Source: JAGQLF01 sp964437465
GTDB taxonomy: Bacteria; Patescibacteriota; Dojkabacteria; J137
NCBI GenBank assembly: GCA_964437465.1
Contig: CAYTGI010000004.1
Location: forward strand, 21,613-85,612
Length of the DNA stretch: 64,000 nucleotides
Reading direction: 5' to 3'
A model generated the notes under the pieces. The model was not told the DNA's origin and made no database searches. It was given only the letters and a program-made list of their open reading frames with translations. Positions 1 to 9,052 of this stretch are shown here, in pieces. The translations under genes and the position numbers were made by a program. Within the stretch, counting starts at the first letter, position 1. Every line of letters begins with the position of its first letter.

Positions 1-2455
1 CTACCGATATTGTAGCTACCTCCACCTGCAGCTTGTCCAACTGTAAAAGTAAAGGAACCCTGCTGAGAAAGAGCCGATGAATAATCAGTAATTATATTTG
101 AAAAATCACTTGTGTTAGAAATTTGTATCCTAAATCTAACTGTATCAGAAACATCTGGATCATTTATATCAATAGTAAATGTTGGTTGGGTACTTCCAGA
201 ATCACCTCCACCAACAACAGTGAGTGGGCCTAAATTAAAAGGATCATTAGGTGAGGCAGTTATCTGGAATGCAATATTTCCTGAATTTACAGTTCTATAA
301 GTTGATTCGTTATTAGCTTCATCTATTGCTTTAACTCTCCAATAATAACTTCCACTACTTAATATCTGGCCAGAATTTCCTAATGTATAAGTTCCCGCTC
401 CTTCAGTTTGACCAACTGTAAAAATATTAACACCTTGAGATAGTAGCTCTGAAGTATAATCAATAACTGGAGAGCTGAAATCGTTGCTATCATCAATTTG
501 AATTTGATATCTAACTTCTTCTAAAGAATCAGGATCGTCGATGTCAAACGAGAATGATGGCTGAGTATTTACACTAGTACTGCCATTAATTGAAGAACCA
601 GGTCCTAGTGAATCGGGAGTATTTGGAGGAGCGATTACAGTAAATGCAACATCACCGTTATTTGCAGGTACAAATGTTGATTCTAAATCAAATTGATCGA
701 TTGCCTTGACTCTCCAATAATAGTTTCCTGATGGTAGTGCACTATTTACAATGAATGTTCTAATACCCTGAGAACCTAATCCCGATGTAAAATCTATAAC
801 TGTAGTACTGAAGTCTGATTGAGAAGAAATCTGTACGTTATATCTAATTAACTCTCCAGAATTAGGATCTGATAATTCAAAAGATACCTCTGGTGTAACA
901 TCAAAAATTGTACTACCGTTAACTAAATTCGCGGGTCCTAAATTACTTGGGTTTGAAGGACTATTGGATATTGAAAAGGCAATATTTCCTCCATTTGCTA
1001 CTGTGTAAGCAGATTCTAAATCCGTGTTGTCTATTCCTTTAACTCTCCAATAATAACTCCCACTGTTTAAAGTTTGTCCTTCTGAACCTACAGTGTACGA
1101 ACCTCCATTATCTTCACCGACGGTATAAGATCTTGATCCTTGTGATCCTAAAGCAGACGTATAGTCTAAAACAATACTAGTAAAATTACTTACAGTTGAG
1201 ATTTGAATTCTATACTTTACTGTATCTGCAACATCAAGATCATTAATCTCAAAACTCAGTGTAGGTTGATTGAGGCTTATAACGCCATTAGTGACTACAT
1301 TTTCAGGGCCTAGATTTAGAGGAGCATCTGGAGCTCCACCTCCTACACTGAAAGCAATACCTCCACCATTAGCGACGACATATCCAGACTCAACACCGTT
1401 ATTATCAATAGCTTTGACTCTCCAATAATAATCGGTCTCAGCTAAAACCTGTCCGACACTCCCAATAAAATAAGTACCTCCTCCTTCAGCTTGACCAACT
1501 GTATAAGAATTATTTCCTTGAGAGAGAAGAGTAGATTCATAATTTACTATAGGGCTTGAAAAATCATTTGAATCGTCTATTTGAATTTGATATCTAACTG
1601 TATCTCCGACATCTGGATCAGATAGATTAAAGCTAAGTGTTGGTTGTGTATTTAATGTTGAAGATCCATCAACTCTATTCGCTGGTCCAAGATTTGTAGG
1701 ATCATTTGGAGGGGTAGTTATTCTAAAAGCTATTGAACCATTGTTTGCTGTTGAATAACCAGATTCTTCTGTTCCATCATCAATACCTTTTACTCTCCAA
1801 TAATAGCTTCCAGGAGGCAATGACTGACCATCTGAACCGACAGTGTAGCTACCAGAACCAGCAGCTTGGCCTACTGTAAAGTTAAACGCCCCTTGAGCTG
1901 AGAGATCTGAAGTATAATCAATTATTGGAGAACTAAAGTTAGAAGTATCATCTACCTGAATTTGGTATCTAACTGTATCTCCGACATCCGGATCTGTTAT
2001 AGAAAAGTTCAAAGTAGGTTGGCTTTCTGCACTTACAGTTCCATTGACTTTGTTAGTCGGCCCAAGATTAGTTGGGTTATAAGGAGCTCCAGAGATTGTG
2101 AAAGCTATATTTCCTGAATTTGCTAAGGCATAAGATGATTCAGCTGCATTATTATCAATTGCTTTTACTTTCCAATAATAATTTCCAATCGGAAGAGACT
2201 GTCCAGCTGAACCAACATTATAAATTCCTAAGCCTTCAGCTTGTCCTACAGTAAATGATCTAACTCCTTTATCGTCTAATTCAGAAGTATAGTCAATAAT
2301 AATATTAGAGTAATCACTTGTTGTTGATATCTGAATATTGTACTGCAAGGTATCTAATGGATTTAGCGAATCATCCAAAGTAAAGTTCATTGAAGGGGTG
2401 AAATCTGAAATTATATTTCCGCTTACTGAATTTACTGGCCCAAGATTATCAGGAA
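1..2455 (-). repeat. FN3/Ig-like module array, 375-bp period
   Basis: The Trp codon of the YYWRVKAID motif recurs at 2174, 1799, 1424, 1049, 716 and 341. The spacings are 375, 375, 375, 333 and 375 bp, so modules are 125 aa with one 111-aa member. Each module also carries a DPDVGDTVRYQIQ-like strand, an IVDYTS-like strand and a GPxN linker. At the left edge a further module begins and is cut. Confidence 0.9.
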
Positions 2456-5078
2456 CATCGGGTATGTTATTTGCAAAATCGTAGTTTGTATTGTTACCAC
2501 CATTATTACTTCCTGTTCCGCTTAATATAATTGTAGATGCGTTAGCGTTAATACTATTTGCAACATCTAAATATAGTAGATCTCTATTGCCTTGTGGATC
2601 GATAGTCCATGGGTTTGATAGTGACTCTCCTCTTAATATAAGTCTATTTGTTGTATCTGTCCCTCGTAAAGTTAGGTCATTTAAGATAGTTGTTGTATTA
2701 TTATTTGAAAATCTAAGGTATCTACTTGTAGGATCATTCATTATCCTACTCAAATTGTAAAAAGTAACTCCTCCTCTAATGTATTGATAGGTTGAAGTAC
2801 TATCTATAAAATTCACTGTTCCATTATTGTGATTGAATGTACCTCCTGACTGAAGATTAAAGTCTAGTGATAAATTAATAGTAGCAGGGGCTGTTAAGAC
2901 ACTTCCAGATCTAATCTCAAGCAATCCTGTTGTTAAGCTATTTAGGGATGATAGATCTAATGTTGATCCATTTAGAATAAATTCACTAACTTCTATATCT
3001 GTAAATCCATTTATTTGGGAAGAGCCTGTAAAAAGCAATTCAGCATTTGTTTGAGCTAAAATCCCGGTACCCGATAAGGTAGAGTTTGTAATACTTATCA
3101 GAAGTGCATTTTGAACAGAGTTTGATAAATTAGGTAATGTTAGGGTTGAACCAGATAAGACTGCAATATTGTCATAAAAGTTAATTTTATTGAAAGAACT
3201 TAGATCAATATTTATTCCATCGTCAATTCTAAATCTATCAAAAGATAACTCATCAAATCCCACTATATTACCTCCAGTCTCCCAGTAGAACTCAAATGTA
3301 TTCGTAGCGTCAAAATGCCCAGTGCCAGAGAAAGTTCCGTAAAGAAAAATAGGGCTAGCATTAATAATAGTAGGGTTATTACCTAAAGGTAGGTTGCAAT
3401 CGGCACTAATAGTTAAATCATCTACACGTGCAAGTGGAGCAAAAGAAATTAAATTAAAGGTAGAGTTATTACAAGTGTAAGTATAATCAGCATTACTTGA
3501 ATTAGGATCAAAGACAATCTCACCATTGTTAGCGTTAAAAGTAGAAGAACCGCTGATGGTGAAGTTCTGTGCAACAGACATAACAGGAGGGGCGGTAAAG
3601 TTACTATCAATAACTTGAAGAGTAGTTATGTCGATTGTACCAGAACCAATATTTGATAGGTTGAGAGAAGAATTATTTTGTAGAGTTAATAAACCAGTGA
3701 TACTTATATTGGTAAATGATGTCCAATTACTTGCATCAAAGTCTACTAATCTTGTGCTTTCTAGTATTAAACTTTCAAACCCTGAAATTTGTGCAGTTGA
3801 ATAAAGATAAAGGCTACCAGAAGATGGTGTTGTGTCAAATATGCCAGTACCTAAAATAGTTCCATAAACATTGAAAGAAGTAGAATATCTAACTATATTT
3901 GGATTATTTCCAAGCTCGAAGTTACAATCGTCATTTATTGTCAAAGTTCTTAATAAAGAACCAGGAGCAAAAGAAATTAAATTAAAGGTAGAGTTATTAC
4001 AAGTGTAAGTATAATCAGCATTACTTGAATTAGGATCAAAGACAATCTCACCATTGTTAGCGTTAAAAGTAGAAGAACCGCTGATGGTGAAGTTCTGTGC
4101 AACAGACATAACAGGAGGGGCGGTAAAGTTACTATCAATAACTTGAAGAGTAGTTATGTCGATTGTACCAGAACCAATATTTGATAGGTTGAGAGAAGAA
4201 TTATTTTGTAGAGTTAATAAACCAGTGATACTTATATTGGTAAATGATGTCCAATTACTTGCATCATAATTATTTAACCTAGTACTACCTAATTCTATGT
4301 TAGAAAACCCTAATAATTGCGAAGTGGAATAAAGATATAGATTACCACTAGAAGTAAATGAATTGTGATCAAAGGTACCAGTGCCTGATAAAGTCCCATA
4401 TAAATTTAGACTAGTATTAGCATTTACAAAATTTGGATCATTTCCCATAGGGAATGAACAATTATCACTAATATTTAAAGTTCTTAGGTTTGAACCAGGA
4501 GCGAAGGAAATTAAATTGAAAACTGCATTTCCACAGTAATATGTTTCAGTAGTTGTACTCGCGTTAGGATGGAATATTATTTCTCCACCGTTTGCATTAA
4601 AAGTTACAGCCTCGTCAAGATAAAAATTATACTCAACAGTTAATGTAGAGGATGAAGAAGTAAAAGTGCCGGTATGTGCAGCAAATTCCTTAAATTTTAC
4701 AATGCTACTTCCAAGATTCGCGTTTCCACCATTTTGTATATAAAAATTAGTTACATCAATATCTCTAGCAAAGGTTAGAGTTCCTGTATAGTTTGCTTGA
4801 AGTTCAATTCTATAAATTGAAGAACCGAACCCGGGATCAATTATAGAATCAGTTTGTGATATTGATGTAAAACTTACTGTGCTACCTGATCCAGGACACA
4901 CATCACCAACCCAATTTGTACATGTAGACCAGTTATTATCAGCTCCTTCTCCATCCCAAGTAATTGTCGCTGCTTGTGTTCGTGGAATTATTAATAAGGG
5001 TATAAGTATGAAAAATAGAGATATTACTATCGATACAAGTATGAATTGCTTGCTTGCTGTTTTATTGTATAGTTCCAT
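1..5078 (-). CDS. Giant secreted repeat protein, C-terminus beyond window
   Basis: One uninterrupted minus-strand reading frame runs from an ATG at 5078 to the window edge, more than 1,690 codons. It begins with a short basic stretch, a hydrophobic signal segment (about residues 11-32) and a likely cleavage site after RTQA. Next is a W-x-G...NW motif typical of exported bacterial repeat proteins. Residues about 60-870 are low in charge and rich in N, S, T and G, with short strand-turn repeats that suggest a beta-solenoid. From about 2455 down to the edge are 125-residue fibronectin-III/Ig-like modules, each with YYWRVKAID or a close variant. It is probably a surface adhesin or stalk protein. 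I do not know the family name. The length, the repeats and the signal peptide are read directly; the function is inferred. Confidence 0.9.
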   Translation of the reverse strand, partial: MELYNKTASKQFILVSIVISLFFILIPLLIIPRTQAATITWDGEGADNNWSTCTNWVGDVCPGSGSTVSFTSISQTDSIIDPGFGSSIYRIELQANYTGTLTFARDIDVTNFYIQNGGNANLGSSIVKFKEFAAHTGTFTSSSSTLTVEYNFYLDEAVTFNANGGEIIFHPNASTTTETYYCGNAVFNLISFAPGSNLRTLNISDNCSFPMGNDPNFVNANTSLNLYGTLSGTGTFDHNSFTSSGNLYLYSTSQLLGFSNIELGSTRLNNYDASNWTSFTNISITGLLTLQNNSSLNLSNIGSGTIDITTLQVIDSNFTAPPVMSVAQNFTISGSSTFNANNGEIVFDPNSSNADYTYTCNNSTFNLISFAPGSLLRTLTINDDCNFELGNNPNIVRYSTSFNVYGTILGTGIFDTTPSSGSLYLYSTAQISGFESLILESTRLVDFDASNWTSFTNISITGLLTLQNNSSLNLSNIGSGTIDITTLQVIDSNFTAPPVMSVAQNFTISGSSTFNANNGEIVFDPNSSNADYTYTCNNSTFNLISFAPLARVDDLTISADCNLPLGNNPTIINASPIFLYGTFSGTGHFDATNTFEFYWETGGNIVGFDELSFDRFRIDDGINIDLSSFNKINFYDNIAVLSGSTLTLPNLSNSVQNALLISITNSTLSGTGILAQTNAELLFTGSSQINGFTDIEVSEFILNGSTLDLSSLNSLTTGLLEIRSGSVLTAPATINLSLDFNLQSGGTFNHNNGTVNFIDSTSTYQYIRGGVTFYNLSRIMNDPTSRYLRFSNNNTTTILNDLTLRGTDTTNRLILRGESLSNPWTIDPQGNRDLLYLDVANSINANASTIILSGTGSNNGGNNTNYDFANNIPDVPDNLGPVNSVSGNIISDFTPSMNFTLDDSLNPLDTLQYNIQISTTSDYSNIIIDYTSELDDKGVRSFTVGQAEGLGIYNVGSAGQSLPIGNYYWKVKAIDNNAAESSYALANSGNIAFTISGAPYNPTNLGPTNKVNGTVSAESQPTLNFSITDPDVGDTVRYQIQVDDTSNFSSPIIDYTSDLSAQGAFNFTVGQAAGSGSYTVGSDGQSLPPGSYYWRVKGIDDGTEESGYSTANNGSIAFRITTPPNDPTNLGPANRVDGSSTLNTQPTLSFNLSDPDVGDTVRYQIQIDDSNDFSSPIVNYESTLLSQGNNSYTVGQAEGGGTYFIGSVGQVLAETDYYWRVKAIDNNGVESGYVVANGGGIAFSVGGGAPDAPLNLGPENVVTNGVISLNQPTLSFEINDLDVADTVKYRIQISTVSNFTSIVLDYTSALGSQGSRSYTVGEDNGGSYTVGSEGQTLNSGSYYWRVKGIDNTDLESAYTVANGGNIAFSISNSPSNPSNLGPANLVNGSTIFDVTPEVSFELSDPNSGELIRYNVQISSQSDFSTTVIDFTSGLGSQGIRTFIVNSALPSGNYYWRVKAIDQFDLESTFVPANNGDVAFTVIAPPNTPDSLGPGSSINGSTSVNTQPSFSFDIDDPDSLEEVRYQIQIDDSNDFSSPVIDYTSELLSQGVNIFTVGQTEGAGTYTLGNSGQILSSGSYYWRVKAIDEANNESTYRTVNSGNIAFQITASPNDPFNLGPLTVVGGGDSGSTQPTFTIDINDPDVSDTVRFRIQISNTSDFSNIITDYSSALSQQGSFTFTVGQAAGGGSYNIG
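3436..3738. repeat. 303-bp perfect direct repeat, copy B
   Basis: Second copy of the repeat at 3964-4266. Because neighbouring solenoid repeats in the same protein have diverged strongly, perfect identity here means either a very recent duplication or gene conversion, or an assembly duplication. Confidence 0.9.
3964..4266. repeat. 303-bp perfect direct repeat, copy A
   Basis: This segment matches 3436-3738 base for base on line-by-line comparison, at an offset of 528 bp (176 codons, in frame). It encodes about 101 residues inside the beta-solenoid part of the giant protein. Sequence on either side of the repeat diverges at once. Confidence 0.9.
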
Positions 5079-5222
5079 TATTTTTTTCAAAGCTTTTAGT
5101 CAAATTTCCTACTTTATATAATTTATCAATAAATAAGTGTGATTTGAACAATAAAAATTTTTATCCAAAGCTGAATTTACTTACTGTGAATAATAATTGT
5201 GGGCAATTTTATATTTCTCTGA

Positions 5223-5228
5223 TATAAT
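5223..5228 (+). promoter_or_regulatory. Candidate -10 box upstream of the 5.3-11.2 kb operon
   Basis: A perfect TATAAT lies 42 bp upstream of the ATG at 5271. A TTGTGG at 5197-5202 could be a -35 element, but the 20-bp spacer is longer than usual. The surrounding 5079-5270 gap between divergent genes is AT-rich and contains no other feature I can support. Confidence 0.4.
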
Positions 5229-5270
5229 CTCAGAGTTGAAATATAAGTAGATTAAAGTATCAATTTCGTT

Positions 5271-5927
5271 ATGGTAAGCAGCTTACAGAACTTTTTAGAC
5301 AATCTTAGGATCGAAACAATCATTTTCGCAACATTTGCGTATCTAATCATTCTTTGGTTACTTGTGCCAATATGGATTTTTCTTGACTCGAGGAAAAGAT
5401 TTGAAAACAAGTATATTCCTTATGTTTTTTTTATTCTAGTTTTTCCATTGAATATCCCAGGCTTTATCTTTTATATAATAATTAGACCTGACGATCAATC
5501 TGATCATGAAGAAAATCTAGATGATCATATTCTTCATGTACCTGTGGTAAAGTTTTTAGACAACCAAGAAGATTTTGTAATGTCTTTTGATTTGAGAATT
5601 AATGGAAAGTTAATAGATCAAGATAAGAGATCAAATTTAAATATGAATTTATCCATAGATCCAGATGAAAAAACTGTTATGGTTATTGAGGAAAGTCCAA
5701 AGAAGGAAAAGTTAAGTGATAATCAAGACAAAAAGAATAAAATAGTGATTGGTAAAAAACATGAAAAAGGTACGAAGAGTAGAGTACAAAAGCTTAAAGA
5801 AAGTTTCTCAGAGACAATGAGGGAGGTTAAAGGATTTTTTATACTTGAAGAAGATCTTGATGACGAGTTATACGAGGAGCCAGAGAAAGTAGATAAAAAG
5901 AATAATAAAAAGAAAAGAAAGAAATAA
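5271..5927 (+). CDS. Two-helix membrane protein with charged cytoplasmic tail
   Basis: 218 aa. Two hydrophobic helices (about residues 15-37 and 49-69) are separated by a short basic loop with LDSRKRF, which resembles the N-terminal membrane module of small phospholipase-D-type anchors. An acidic region follows, then a strongly basic Lys-rich tail ending KKNNKKKRKK. There is no enzymatic motif. It is first in the run leading to yebC and ruvCAB, with 22 bp to the next gene. The family is not recognised; a membrane-anchored lineage-specific protein is the safe description. Confidence 0.7.
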   Translation: MVSSLQNFLDNLRIETIIFATFAYLIILWLLVPIWIFLDSRKRFENKYIPYVFFILVFPLNIPGFIFYIIIRPDDQSDHEENLDDHILHVPVVKFLDNQEDFVMSFDLRINGKLIDQDKRSNLNMNLSIDPDEKTVMVIEESPKKEKLSDNQDKKNKIVIGKKHEKGTKSRVQKLKESFSETMREVKGFFILEEDLDDELYEEPEKVDKKNNKKKRKK

Positions 5928-5949
5928 TCTTCTGCGATAGAATAGTGAT

Positions 5950-7179
5950 ATGAAAATGCCACTATTTATTGAAAAGAGCTTTTTAGGGCAAACCATCAAT
6001 AAGTTAAAACGACGAAAAAGAGGCTCTAAAAAAAAGAATAAGAAGCTTAAGAATACAAAGATATTCCCATCATTTAAAGAGATCTCTAGTCGAGTGCCAA
6101 TTTTTTTAAGAGTTGGTTTTACCTTGGCATTGTTAGTAGGGATACTCTCGTATCCAATCTATACATATCTTTCTATAACAACTTCCCCGTTGGAGTCTAG
6201 AGACATTGAAGAAAAGCCTAGGATATATAATCCAGATTATTTTCATACAGCAATATACGGATATTCAGAGAATGATGGTTATAAGTATATAGATTACATA
6301 GCTATTGTTGCTCACGGGGATCAAACAAAAATAGTACAAGTTTCCCCAATCTTTACGTCTCAAAAATACCAAAATGTTACTCTTAGGTCATTTCTAAACA
6401 AAATTGAGTCAGATGAGGATATGAGTCAATCTCACAAGTTAAATGATGCCTTAAGTACAATGCTTGGAGTAAGAGTAGATAGGTATTTTCTGTTTAATTC
6501 TGAAATCATTACAAATTTTTTAGAAGCTGTTCCTGTAAGTGCAGATTTATCAAAAATGCCGTTTTCATCAGAAGAGATTTATAAGGAGGAACACATTCAA
6601 CAACAATCAGAATTTACATTTGAATTATTTCAAGAATCGTTTAGTATGTTAAATAAATTTAGACTATTCTGGAATCTCCCTGAACTTTCCCAATTAGTAA
6701 AAACGGATATGTCACGAACTGAATTTACACGTTTCTTTAATAAATTTAGTACGGGTAGTAGTATACAGGTAAGTAATATCGGTATTGAATTTGGAAATAT
6801 TTACGATTCACCTGATGCGACTCTTAGCATAGAGCCTAACTACATTATCATTGACGAAAAATTGCTTGGAACATTAAGTAACATTGATCTGATAGCGGAA
6901 CAGGCTGAATTAGAGATTTATAACGCAACAAATATTCGTGGTTATGCTTCTTCAATTTCTAGAGAACTCCAGAACCAAGGAATTAATGTAGTAAAATTAG
7001 GGAATTATTTTGAAACCGAAAAACAAACTCAGTTACATTTAAGAGATGAGAATGATTTTAATAAGTATAGAAATACTATTATTGCAATACAGCAGAGTTT
7101 AAGAGGTAATTTAAAGATTGAAGTTGGAGAATATAAATATAATCAAACAGGGGATTTAATTTTAGTGTTAGCAGAATAA
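5950..7179 (+). CDS. LytR/CpsA/Psr-like membrane protein with LytR_C domain
   Basis: 409 aa. A basic N-terminus is followed by one membrane helix (about residues 52-72). Residues about 85-200 look like a degenerate LCP domain: a central strand (IVAHGDQTKIVQVSP) and a helix like the LCP substrate-gate helix (LGVRVDRYFLFNSEII), but the Arg/Asp catalytic signature is not evident. Residues about 315-409 match the LytR_C domain (IYNATNIRGYASSISRELQ). LCP proteins transfer glycopolymers to peptidoglycan; this one may be a structural relative only. A second ATG lies two codons downstream. It ends 2 bp before yebC. Confidence 0.7.
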   Translation: MKMPLFIEKSFLGQTINKLKRRKRGSKKKNKKLKNTKIFPSFKEISSRVPIFLRVGFTLALLVGILSYPIYTYLSITTSPLESRDIEEKPRIYNPDYFHTAIYGYSENDGYKYIDYIAIVAHGDQTKIVQVSPIFTSQKYQNVTLRSFLNKIESDEDMSQSHKLNDALSTMLGVRVDRYFLFNSEIITNFLEAVPVSADLSKMPFSSEEIYKEEHIQQQSEFTFELFQESFSMLNKFRLFWNLPELSQLVKTDMSRTEFTRFFNKFSTGSSIQVSNIGIEFGNIYDSPDATLSIEPNYIIIDEKLLGTLSNIDLIAEQAELEIYNATNIRGYASSISRELQNQGINVVKLGNYFETEKQTQLHLRDENDFNKYRNTIIAIQQSLRGNLKIEVGEYKYNQTGDLILVLAE

Positions 7180-7181
7180 AT

Positions 7182-7922
7182 ATGGCAGGACATTCAAAAT
7201 GGAGCAATATTAAAAGAACTAAAGAGGCTCAAGACAAAAAGAGAGCTTCTATCTTTACTAAGATATCTAAAGATATAACAACAGCAGTTAAGTTAGGAGA
7301 AACTGGAGATCCTGAATTTAATCCAATGCTCAAAGTATCAATTGATAAAGCAAAAGCTGCAAACATGCCTAACGATAAAATAGAGAAGGCAATTAATAGG
7401 GGCTTAGGAATTACTGACTCAGATGAAGTAATTACTGAGAATACCTATGAGTTTTATGGTCCCGAAGGAACTGCGTTTATAGTTGATGTCGAAACGGATA
7501 ATCCAAATAGAGTAATAACTGAACTTAAAGTATTAGCAAATAAGATAGGCTTGAAGATGGCATCAGAAGGTTCAATTTCGTGGCAGTTTGAAGAATTAGG
7601 GCTGATAGTTTTAACTCTCTCTGATGATTCTAAGAATCTTGAAGACCTAGTTCTTGAACTATTTGAGATTGAAGGAATTATCGATACAGAGAGGGATGAA
7701 GAAAGTAAGAGTGTAGTCATTACAACAGAAAAAAATAACTTAAAAAAAGTTTTTGATGATATAAAAGCAAAGATTGAAGGTATAAATATTGAAAAGGCTG
7801 AGTTGATTAAATCTACAGATGCGGTGATTGAAGTAGATGACAAGACTCTTGAAAAAGCACAGAACATATATGAATCATTTGAAGAGTTAGATGATGTTTC
7901 TAATATTTGGACCAATTTCTAA
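7182..7922 (+). CDS. yebC: YebC/PmpR family protein
   Basis: 246 aa, full length for the YebC/TACO1 family. It starts with the family signature MAGHSKWSNIKRTKEAQD, followed by ISKDITTAVKLG and the NMPNDKIEKAINRGLG segment. Family members act in translation of difficult sequences, or as DNA-binding regulators, depending on species. In many bacteria yebC sits beside ruvC, as here. The TAA stop overlaps the ruvC ATG in a TAATG arrangement, implying translational coupling. Confidence 0.95.
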   Translation: MAGHSKWSNIKRTKEAQDKKRASIFTKISKDITTAVKLGETGDPEFNPMLKVSIDKAKAANMPNDKIEKAINRGLGITDSDEVITENTYEFYGPEGTAFIVDVETDNPNRVITELKVLANKIGLKMASEGSISWQFEELGLIVLTLSDDSKNLEDLVLELFEIEGIIDTERDEESKSVVITTEKNNLKKVFDDIKAKIEGINIEKAELIKSTDAVIEVDDKTLEKAQNIYESFEELDDVSNIWTNF

Positions 7923-8410
7923 TGGAAAATAATAAAAGAGTACTTGGTATTGATGTTGGGATTGCAATTACAGGCTGGTCTATTGTTGAGAAGGATAAAA
8001 TGATCTCTAATAAGAACGAACTTATTGATTATGGTGCAATTCTTACTGAACCTAAACAAGGAATAAGTAAAAGGCTAGAAATTTTGTACGAATCCCTTTG
8101 TGAGGTTATAGATAACTATCAGCCAAACATAATGGCTGTTGAAAGTATTTTCTATTTTAAAAATCAGAAGACCGTTATAAACGTCAGTCAAGCAAGGGGT
8201 GTGATTCTGCTTGCAGGGCAACACAAACAGTTACCTTCATTTGACTATACTCCCCTTCAAGTAAAAACAGCAGTAACAGGTTATGGGCGAGCTGATAAAA
8301 AACAGATTCAAAAAATGGTTAAGTTAATATATGGATTGGAAGAAGTACCTAAACCTGACGATGTTGCAGACGCAATTGCTGTAGCTACCTGTCATCTTAA
8401 TACTTACTAA
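7922..8410 (+). CDS. ruvC: Holliday junction resolvase RuvC
   Basis: 162 aa from the ATG at 7922, which overlaps the yebC stop. An in-frame ATG at 7907 would add five residues but lies inside yebC, so I prefer the coupled start. RuvC cleaves the two continuous strands of Holliday junctions bound by RuvAB. The acidic catalytic residues are visible: D11 in LGIDVG, E74 in AVES, and D147/D150 in KPDDVADA. The first motif reads GIDVG rather than the usual GIDPG. Confidence 0.93.
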   Translation: MENNKRVLGIDVGIAITGWSIVEKDKMISNKNELIDYGAILTEPKQGISKRLEILYESLCEVIDNYQPNIMAVESIFYFKNQKTVINVSQARGVILLAGQHKQLPSFDYTPLQVKTAVTGYGRADKKQIQKMVKLIYGLEEVPKPDDVADAIAVATCHLNTY

Positions 8411-8411
8411 A

Positions 8412-8454
8412 AAAGTACCTATGTACTAAAGTACTTAGGTACAATAGGTACTTT
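8412..8454. promoter_or_regulatory. Tandem palindromic operator, LexA-like, before ruvA
   Basis: Two dyads with the same spacing sit in tandem: AGTACCTATGTACT at 8414-8427 and AGTACTTAGGTACA at 8430-8443, their starts 16 bp apart. A wider inverted repeat AAAGTACCTA/TAGGTACTTT spans 8412-8421 and 8445-8454. The first dyad fits the published cyanobacterial LexA operator RGTACNNNDGTWCB at every position; the second fits at all but the last. The block overlaps the expected -35 region and spacer of the ruvA promoter, so a bound repressor would block it. LexA control is inferred; no lexA gene is in the window. Confidence 0.6.
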
Positions 8455-8458
8455 AATG

Positions 8459-8464
8459 TATAAT
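8459..8464 (+). promoter_or_regulatory. ruvA -10 box, leaderless start
   Basis: A perfect TATAAT ends six bases before the ruvA ATG at 8471. A transcript starting about 7 nt downstream of the box would begin at or next to the AUG, so ruvA is probably leaderless when transcribed from here. No clear -35 hexamer is visible; TTAGGT at 8435-8440 is the nearest in position. Confidence 0.6.
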
Positions 8465-8470
8465 CTATAA

Positions 8471-9052
8471 ATGATTGGATATTTAGAAGGAAGATTAAAA
8501 ACCATTTTGGATGATGGAAGCATCATAGTTGATGTGAATGGAGTAGGTTACAATGTTCATACAGTAAACTTTGGGTCGTTGAATGAAGATGAAGAAGTTG
8601 CTTTATTTATTCATACAAGTGTAAGGGAGGATGATATTTCCCTCTGGGGCTTTAATTCAAAAGAAGAACTTTCTATCTTTAAACTTTTACTCTCAGTATC
8701 TGGTGTTGGTGCAAAAACTGCATTAAATATGATTACACTTCTTGGCGCTGAAACGATAGTCAACTCAATTTATAACGAAGATGCAAAAACTCTAAAGGTT
8801 AAAGGTGTTGGAGTAAAAACTGCTGAGAAGATAATTTTAGATTTAAAAGATAAGGTAGATCCAAGTGCTGTTACTAAAACCGATAGCGAAGTAAAAATAA
8901 ATAACGAAAGAGCAGGTAATGCAATTGAAGCACTAGAGTCACTTGGATACAAAGAGAAAGATATAAAAAATGCTATGTCTAAATTAGATAAGATAGCTAT
9001 AAAATCAATGAATGATCAGGAACTTATTAAAAGCCTATTGGCTAAACTATAA
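8471..9052 (+). CDS. ruvA: Holliday junction DNA helicase subunit RuvA
   Basis: 193 aa. It has the RuvA order: N-terminal OB fold (MIGYLEGRL...VGYNVHT), tandem helix-hairpin-helix motifs (VSGVGAKTALNM and VKGVGVKTAEKIILDLKDK), and a C-terminal domain that contacts RuvB. RuvA holds the junction in open square form and loads RuvB. It is separated from ruvC by a 60-bp operator/promoter region, so it can be expressed independently of the genes upstream. The stop overlaps the ruvB start. Confidence 0.95.
   Translation: MIGYLEGRLKTILDDGSIIVDVNGVGYNVHTVNFGSLNEDEEVALFIHTSVREDDISLWGFNSKEELSIFKLLLSVSGVGAKTALNMITLLGAETIVNSIYNEDAKTLKVKGVGVKTAEKIILDLKDKVDPSAVTKTDSEVKINNERAGNAIEALESLGYKEKDIKNAMSKLDKIAIKSMNDQELIKSLLAKL

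Noticed and set aside
1..2455. CRISPR or satellite array
   Set aside because: The 375-bp period is coding, in frame, and diverged between copies; there are no short identical repeats with unique spacers.
2491..2760. Plus-strand ORFs inside 1-5078
   Set aside because: The minus strand carries one continuous, repeat-rich frame here that runs off the edge; the plus ORFs are its shadows.
8770..8952. Minus-strand ORF inside ruvA, and similar long antisense ORFs inside gyrA, gyrB, recG, mutL and others
   Set aside because: They mirror strong coding frames on the other strand, show no family motifs and have the composition of antisense translation.
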